Positions 5,080 through 9,430 of a stretch of DNA of 9,430 nucleotides are shown here, in pieces (position 1 is the first letter of the stretch; each line of letters starts with the position of its first letter). Under the pieces are notes generated by a model. It made no database searches. It was given only the letters and a program-made list of their open reading frames with translations, and was not told the origin of the DNA. A program made the translations under genes and the position numbers. This stretch comes from Natrialbaceae archaeon Tc-Br11_E2g1 (lineage in GTDB: Archaea; Halobacteriota; Halobacteria; Halobacteriales; Natrialbaceae), in assembly GCA_001564255.1 (NCBI GenBank), contig LKNC01000085.1, positions 1 to 9,430 on the forward strand. The letters run 5' to 3'.

Positions 5080-6858
5080 TCACTCGGTCGTCGCCCGCTC
5101 GAGTTCGATCGTGACGACGCTCCCGCGGGGGTCGTTCTCCTCGAACTCGAGGTCCCCGTATGACCGGCGGACGACCCAGTGGACGAACCACAGGCCGAGC
5201 CCGCTGCCGTGATAGAGGTCCTCCTCTTTCCGGGTTTCCTCCAGGATCTTCCGTTCCATTTCCGGAATGCCGGGACCGTCGTCTGCGACGTGGACGCGGA
5301 CGGTCTCGCCGGCGACGACGACGCCGATCTCGACTGTCGGTTCGGCCCGGTCGCTGTGGTCGATCGCGTTCTCGACCAGTTCCGTGATCGCCGCCTCGAG
5401 CCGTCCGGTCGCGTCGACAAGCGCTCGTTCCGGCGTGTCGACCTCGACGGTCGCGTCCGGGTATTTCTCCCGGACGGACGCCCCGACCGCTTCGACGAGG
5501 TCGACGAGATCGATACGCGTCACGTGGGGCGTTTCCGAGAGGATCCTGGTGACTTTGCGTCCTTTCTCGGCGGTGTCTAGAAGCTTCTCGGTACCCTCGA
5601 GGACCCCATGTGCGTGTGTCACGACGGTGTCCGACCCCACATTCTGGATCACTTCCGCGTGACCTTCGACGACGTTCAGTTCGTTCCTGAGGTTGTGCCG
5701 GAGCACTCGGTCCAGGGTATTCAGTTGCTGCTCTCGTTCTTTCCGTTCGGTGATATCCGTCTGGATCGCGACGAACTCCGTGACCTCCCCGTCGTCGGTG
5801 ATCGGCGCGATCGTCTGGTGGGCGTGGTAGAGTTCTCCGGATTTGCGCCTGTTGACGATGAGTTCCTCCCACAGTTCCCCTGTGAGGATGGTCCGCCACT
5901 GCTTTTCGTAGTAGCCGTCGGGCATCTCGTCGGAGTTGAGGATAGCTGGGTTCTCACCGATCGCCTCCCCGGCCGTGTAGCCGGTGATCTCCTCGAACGC
6001 GGGATTCACGTAGGTGATCGTTCCGTCACGGTCGGTGAGGAAAATGGCGTGACCGGCGGCCTCGATCGCCTGGCGGAACCGGGCCAGTTCCTGTTCGCGC
6101 TCCTCGCGTTCTGTTATGTCACGGCTGACCGCGAGGATGCGTTCCTGTCCGTCGATCTCGATCTTGTTGAGCCAGACCTCGACGGGGAACGTCGAGCCGT
6201 CCTTTCGTCGGTGGGCACCGCGCACCTCACGTCGTGAGCCGACGTCCATCCCGGACCAGACCTCCTCGAGGACGCCCTCGTTGGTACCGACCTCGAACTC
6301 CGAGACGTCCATCGAGAGCAGTTCCTCGCGGGTGTACCCCAGGTTCTCGGCGTGTTTCTCGTTTATGTCCAGGACGGTCCCGTCGACGTCGTGGACGATG
6401 ATCACGTCGGGGGACTTATCGAAGAGCACCTGGAGGCGTTCCCGGCTTCGCTCGAGTTCCCGCTCCCGTTCTTTCCGGTCGGTGACGTCCTGGACCGTTC
6501 CGCGAACCCGCGTGACCGTCCCGTCCTCGTACTGGGGTTCGGCTTTGGTCCGGACCCACTTCGTCTCGCCGTCGGTCACGAGGAGTCTGGCCTCGAGGTC
6601 GTACGGTTCACCGTGTTCGATCGCCCGTTCGAACGCCTCGGCGACGGCGTGTCTGTCTTCGGGGTGGAAGAGCTCGACGCCCTCGGCGATAGACGGCGTG
6701 TCCTCGCCGGACAGGTTACAGAGGTCATACACGTACTCCGTATACCAGATCTCACCGGAACGGACGTCGTACTCCCAGCCCCCGACGTCGGCCATCTCCT
6801 GGACCTTCCCGAAGAGGTCCTTGCGCCGGTCCCGTTCGTGGTCGGAGTCGTCGCCCAC
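5080..6858 (-). CDS. PAS-domain sensor histidine kinase (downstream part of a split gene)
   Basis: A 592-residue soluble histidine kinase; no membrane helix is seen. Three PAS domains come first, at about 20-127, 141-252 and 258-373. The middle two end in the typical PAC signature DIT(E)R(E/K)ERE. The phosphoacceptor is His388 in RVLRHNLRNELNVVEGHAE. The ATPase domain follows, with N box ELVENAIDHSD (Asn497), G1 box ADDGPGIPE (525-533) and G2 box GSGLGLWFVHWVV (551-563). All catalytic elements are intact and there is no receiver, so phosphate would pass to a separate response regulator, not found here. The frame continues upstream without interruption through the end of a further PAS domain to a TAG at 6973-6975. 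GTG at 6858 is only the first possible start after that stop. A GGGAG abuts it with no spacing, so the true restart may be elsewhere, for example ATG at 6795. The gene converges with the flavoprotein gene. Confidence 0.85.
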   Translation of the reverse strand: MGDDSDHERDRRKDLFGKVQEMADVGGWEYDVRSGEIWYTEYVYDLCNLSGEDTPSIAEGVELFHPEDRHAVAEAFERAIEHGEPYDLEARLLVTDGETKWVRTKAEPQYEDGTVTRVRGTVQDVTDRKERERELERSRERLQVLFDKSPDVIIVHDVDGTVLDINEKHAENLGYTREELLSMDVSEFEVGTNEGVLEEVWSGMDVGSRREVRGAHRRKDGSTFPVEVWLNKIEIDGQERILAVSRDITEREEREQELARFRQAIEAAGHAIFLTDRDGTITYVNPAFEEITGYTAGEAIGENPAILNSDEMPDGYYEKQWRTILTGELWEELIVNRRKSGELYHAHQTIAPITDDGEVTEFVAIQTDITERKEREQQLNTLDRVLRHNLRNELNVVEGHAEVIQNVGSDTVVTHAHGVLEGTEKLLDTAEKGRKVTRILSETPHVTRIDLVDLVEAVGASVREKYPDATVEVDTPERALVDATGRLEAAITELVENAIDHSDRAEPTVEIGVVVAGETVRVHVADDGPGIPEMERKILEETRKEEDLYHGSGLGLWFVHWVVRRSYGDLEFEENDPRGSVVTIELERATTE

Positions 6859-6972
6859 CTCCCGAAAGCGCGCGAGCAGGTACTCCTCCCCGTCGTGTTC
6901 GAACCGATCGGTGGCGACCTCGACCCGACGGCGGTCCCCGCGTGGGGTCTCGACGGGGAGGGGGGAGCCGTC

Positions 6973-7224
6973 CTAGAGACGGTCGGTCCGTGTGGGTCCA
7001 CCGATCGTCTCCCGCCAGGGGTCCTCCGGGAACAACTCCCGGAGGTCGATCCCGGCCAGCGTCTCGCGTGAGCGCCCGAAAAGCTCCGTCGCGGCGTCGT
7101 TTGCGCCCACTACCTCTCTCGTGTCCGGATCCGTGAGGACGACGGCCTCCGGGATCGCGTCGAGGACCGGCCCTGCCGGTCCCGGCGATACGTTCGAACC
7201 CTCAGTTGGCCTCCCGGTCCCCAT
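6973..7224 (-). pseudogene. N-terminal PAS fragment of the kinase, ended by an in-frame TAG
   Basis: An 83-codon frame from ATG at 7224 to TAG at 6973-6975, in the same frame as the kinase downstream. Residues from about 18 on form the first half of a PAS domain (VLDAIPEAVVLTDPDTREVVGANDAATELFG). The second half, from DGSPLPVETPRGDRRRVEVATDRF at 6972 on, follows right after the stop. The fold is therefore cut in the middle, and the 83-residue product is unlikely to fold. Without the stop the protein would be 714 residues with four PAS domains. The interruption needs only one base change, and CTC-GAG to CTC-TAG is the simplest. A sequencing error is possible. Decoding as an amino acid is unlikely because the Bat-type gene ends with TAG. 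A TATA-like box upstream suggests the gene is, or recently was, transcribed from here. Confidence 0.7.
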
Positions 7225-7252
7225 CTCTGTCTATCTGCACCGAAAGACCGTG

Positions 7253-7262
7253 CTTTGATAAG
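7253..7262 (-). promoter_or_regulatory. TATA-like box of the kinase gene
   Basis: On the minus strand this reads CTTATCAAAG, centred about 34 bases before the ATG at 7224. It would give a leader of about 7 bases. It is the only AT-rich block close to this start. Confidence 0.4.
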
Positions 7263-7360
7263 CGCTGTGTTCGCTCACCCGTCCGTTGCCGTCGGCTCTA
7301 CTGATCGGGCGCGAGACGGTCGTGAACGTACTACCTCCCGTTTTATCAATCACCGCCGTG

Positions 7361-7370
7361 CTTTTATGAT
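7361..7370 (+). promoter_or_regulatory. TATA-like box of the YyaL-type gene
   Basis: CTTTTATGAT is centred about 25-28 bases before the ATG at 7390, the spacing expected for a leaderless haloarchaeal transcript. No Shine-Dalgarno precedes the ATG. Confidence 0.55.
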
Positions 7371-7389
7371 TCTCGAGCGTAAGTCGGGT

Positions 7390-9430
7390 ATGGTACCCCC
7401 AACCCGGCGGAACCGACTGGACGACGAGGAGAGTCCGTACCTCCGCCAACACGCCGACAACCCCGTCAACTGGCAACCCTGGGACGAGGATGCCCTCGAG
7501 GCCGCCCGCGAGCACGATCGGCCCATCTTCCTCTCCGTCGGCTACTCCGCGTGTCACTGGTGTCACGTGATGGAAGAGGAGAGCTTCGCCGACGAGGGGG
7601 TCGCCGACCTCCTAAACGAGAACTTCGTCCCGATCAAGGTCGACCGCGAGGAACGCCCGGACGTCGACAGCATCTACATGACCGTCTGCCAGCTCGTTAC
7701 GGGTCGTGGGGGCTGGCCCCTCTCGGCGTGGCTCACCCCGGAGGGCAAACCCTTCCACGTCGGGACGTACTACCCGAGGGAGTCGGCACGGGGCCAGCCG
7801 GGTTTTCTCGACGTCTTAGAACGGCTCACCGACGCCTGGGAGGATGACCGCGAGGAAGTCGAGAACCGCGCCGAACAGTGGACCCAGGCGGCCAGAGACC
7901 GCTTGGAGGGGACCGGAAGCGCCGTCGGCCGGACGGGCGGTCCCTCGAGTGAAGTGGTCGAATCCGCCGCCGACGCCGCCCTGCGTAACGCCGACCGGAA
8001 CAACGGCGGCTTCGGCACTGACGGGCCGAAGTTCCCCCAGCCCGCCCGGATCCACGCGCTCTTTCGGGCCTACGATCGGACGGGCCGTGAGGCCTACCGC
8101 GAGGTCGCCATAGAGGCCCTCGAGGCGATGGCTGACGGCGGGCTCTACGACCACGTCGGGGGCGGCTTCCATCGCTACTGTGTCGACTCCGACTGGACCG
8201 TCCCACACTTCGAGAAGATGCTCTACGACAACGCCGACATCCCCCGGGCGTACCTGGCTGGCTACCAGGTCACCGGCGAGGACCGGTACGCCGAGGTCGT
8301 CGAGGAAACCCTCCAGTTCGTCGAACGCGAACTAACCCACGAGGCGGGTGGGTTCTTCTCGACGCTGGACGCCCAGAGCCCCGACGAGGAGGGCGACCGC
8401 GAGGAAGGGGCGTTCTACGTTTGGACACCCGAGGAGGTGCGGGAAGTCCTCGGGGACGACCTCGCGGCCGACCTCTTCTGTACGCGCTTCGGCGTCACCG
8501 AGTCGGGCAACTTCGAGGGGACGACCGTGCTCAACGTCGAGACCCCGATCGAGGGGTTAGCCGCGGAGTTCGACCTCGAGGCCGACCTGCTCGAGGACCG
8601 ACTCGAGGCCGCCGTCGAGACGATCTCCGAGGTCCGCGAGGAGCGCCCACGACCCAACCGCGACGAGAAGATACTGGCGAGTTGGAACGGGATGATGATC
8701 GCGACGTTCGCCGAGGCCGCGCTGGTCCTGGATGAATCCTACGCCGAGCCGGCCGTCGACGCCCTCGAGTTCGTCCGCGAGCGGCTCTGGGACGCCGATT
8801 CGGGGCGGCTTTCCCGACGGTACAAAGACGTCTCCGAGCCACGCTCGGAGGCTCGTGAGACGGGGTCTCACGGTGGGGACGTCGCCGTCTCGGGCTACCT
8901 CGAGGACTACGCCTTCCTCGCCCGTGGCGCACTGGGCTGTTACGAGGCGACGGGCGACGTCGACCACCTCGCGTTCGCGCTCGACCTCGCCCGGACGATC
9001 GAGGCGGAGTTTTTCGACGAGAGTCAGGGAACGCTCTATTTTACCCCCGAGAGCGGCGAGTCACTCCTCACCCGGCCACAGGAGCTAACCGACAGCTCGA
9101 CCCCCTCGGCCACGGGCGTGGCCGTCGAGACCCTTCTTGCACTCGACCCCTTCGCCGCCGAGGATTTCGTGGCGATCGCCGAGACCGTCCTCGAGACCCA
9201 CGCCAACCGGATCGAGTCGAACACGCTCTCCCACGTCACCCTCGCGCTGGCCGCCGACCGCCTCGAGACCGGTGCCCTCGAGGTGACGGTCGCCGCCGAG
9301 GAGGTTCCGGATGCGTGGCGTGATGGGTTCTCGGGGGAGTACCTGCCCGACCGGCTGCTCGCCCGCCGGCCGCCCACCGACGAGGGGCTCCGGACGTGGC
9401 TCGATAAGTTGGACCTCGAGGAGGCCCTCG
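7390..9430 (+). CDS. YyaL/SPATA20-type thioredoxin-domain protein (runs off right edge)
   Basis: The first 680 residues of a long cytoplasmic protein of the YyaL/SPATA20 family. This family joins a DUF255 thioredoxin-like domain to an alpha/alpha-toroid resembling GlcNAc 2-epimerase and cellulase folds. Its reaction is not established. Family signatures are complete: YLRQHADNPVNWQPW at 17-31; SVGYSACHWCHVMEEESF at 49-66 with the CxxC pair Cys55/Cys58; KVDREERPDVDSIYM after it; GGLYDHVGGGFHRYCVD at about 250-266; and EKILASWNGMM at 426-436. The C-terminus, probably a few dozen residues, is outside the window. One oddity is residues 481-495 (VSEPRSEARETGSHG). They interrupt a segment that in relatives reads roughly RY(K/R)DG(D/E)V...G(Y/F)(L/I)(E/D)DYAF. 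The DNA there consists of two perfect inverted repeats (8832-8872). The start at 7390 is supported by the TATA-like box at 7361-7370. Confidence 0.93.
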   Translation, partial: MVPPTRRNRLDDEESPYLRQHADNPVNWQPWDEDALEAAREHDRPIFLSVGYSACHWCHVMEEESFADEGVADLLNENFVPIKVDREERPDVDSIYMTVCQLVTGRGGWPLSAWLTPEGKPFHVGTYYPRESARGQPGFLDVLERLTDAWEDDREEVENRAEQWTQAARDRLEGTGSAVGRTGGPSSEVVESAADAALRNADRNNGGFGTDGPKFPQPARIHALFRAYDRTGREAYREVAIEALEAMADGGLYDHVGGGFHRYCVDSDWTVPHFEKMLYDNADIPRAYLAGYQVTGEDRYAEVVEETLQFVERELTHEAGGFFSTLDAQSPDEEGDREEGAFYVWTPEEVREVLGDDLAADLFCTRFGVTESGNFEGTTVLNVETPIEGLAAEFDLEADLLEDRLEAAVETISEVREERPRPNRDEKILASWNGMMIATFAEAALVLDESYAEPAVDALEFVRERLWDADSGRLSRRYKDVSEPRSEARETGSHGGDVAVSGYLEDYAFLARGALGCYEATGDVDHLAFALDLARTIEAEFFDESQGTLYFTPESGESLLTRPQELTDSSTPSATGVAVETLLALDPFAAEDFVAIAETVLETHANRIESNTLSHVTLALAADRLETGALEVTVAAEEVPDAWRDGFSGEYLPDRLLARRPPTDEGLRTWLDKLDLEEAL
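8832..8872. repeat. Two tandem perfect 8-3-8 inverted repeats inside the YyaL-type gene
   Basis: The first repeat is CTCCGAGC-CAC-GCTCGGAG (8832-8850). The second is CGTGAGAC-GGG-GTCTCACG (8854-8872). Each has perfect 8-base arms and a 3-base centre, and only 3 bases (GCT) separate them. GACGTC occurs on both sides, at 8827-8832 and 8878-8883, 51 bases apart (17 codons), and could be a target duplication. That hexamer is common in this DNA, so the point is weak. The reading frame stays open through both repeats. Confidence 0.7.

Noticed and set aside
4046..5899. A 617-codon open frame on the minus strand across the flavoprotein and kinase genes
   Set aside because: It is Arg-rich, has no recognisable domain, and lies antisense or out of frame to two well-supported genes. 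Long shadow frames are usual in GC-rich haloarchaeal DNA.
6226..6238. CTCAC-GTC-GTGAG, similar to the second repeat in the YyaL-type gene
   Set aside because: The arms are only 5 bases and the sequence lies in normal PAS-domain coding DNA, so it is probably not another copy.
6973..6975. TAG decoded as pyrrolysine or another amino acid
   Set aside because: The Bat-type gene in this window ends with TAG, PAS domains need no such residue, and haloarchaea are not known for pyrrolysine use.
7248..7364. Direct repeat CCGTGCTTT at 7248-7256 and 7356-7364
   Set aside because: Nine bases is short, the second copy is part of a promoter, and no function follows from the first; it is probably chance.

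Overview
The window is chromosomal DNA of a halophilic archaeon (class Halobacteria). The evidence is high GC content, very acidic proteins rich in Asp and Glu, short AT-rich TATA-like boxes about 27-33 bases before start codons that have no spaced Shine-Dalgarno, strong depletion of CTAG, and families typical of haloarchaea: a Bat-type HTH regulator, PAS-rich histidine kinases without a receiver, and ATP-dependent DNA ligase. I cannot name the genus from the sequence.

Layout. 1-241 (minus): N-terminus of phosphoenolpyruvate synthase, running off the left edge. 242-540: divergent spacer with promoters for pps and lig and several inverted repeats. 541-2205 (plus): ATP-dependent DNA ligase. 2248-2895 (plus): Bat-type HTH regulator. 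2896-3043: convergent spacer holding a 65-nt imperfect hairpin. 3044-3406 (minus): small cupin. 3407-3521: AT-rich divergent promoter region. 3522-3818 (plus): SUI1/aIF1-family protein, followed after 11 bases by 3830-5062 (plus), an FAD/NAD(P)-binding monooxygenase-like protein. 5080-7224 (minus): multi-PAS sensor histidine kinase split by an in-frame TAG at 6973-6975. 7225-7389: divergent promoter region. 7390-9430 (plus): YyaL/SPATA20-type thioredoxin-domain protein, running off the right edge.

Functionally this is mostly a mixed housekeeping and signalling stretch. Most genes appear to have their own promoter; the only convincing two-gene transcription unit is SUI1-like plus oxidoreductase. 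No mobile-element genes, CRISPR arrays, tRNAs or rRNAs were seen, and I found no obvious new multi-gene system.

The two most unusual local signals are: (1) two adjacent perfect 8-3-8 inverted repeats, encoded in frame in what looks like a short inserted peptide of the YyaL-type protein; and (2) the nonsense codon in the first PAS domain of the kinase. That codon is one substitution away from CTCGAG, the hexamer most enriched in this window, and it creates one of only four CTAG tetramers seen.
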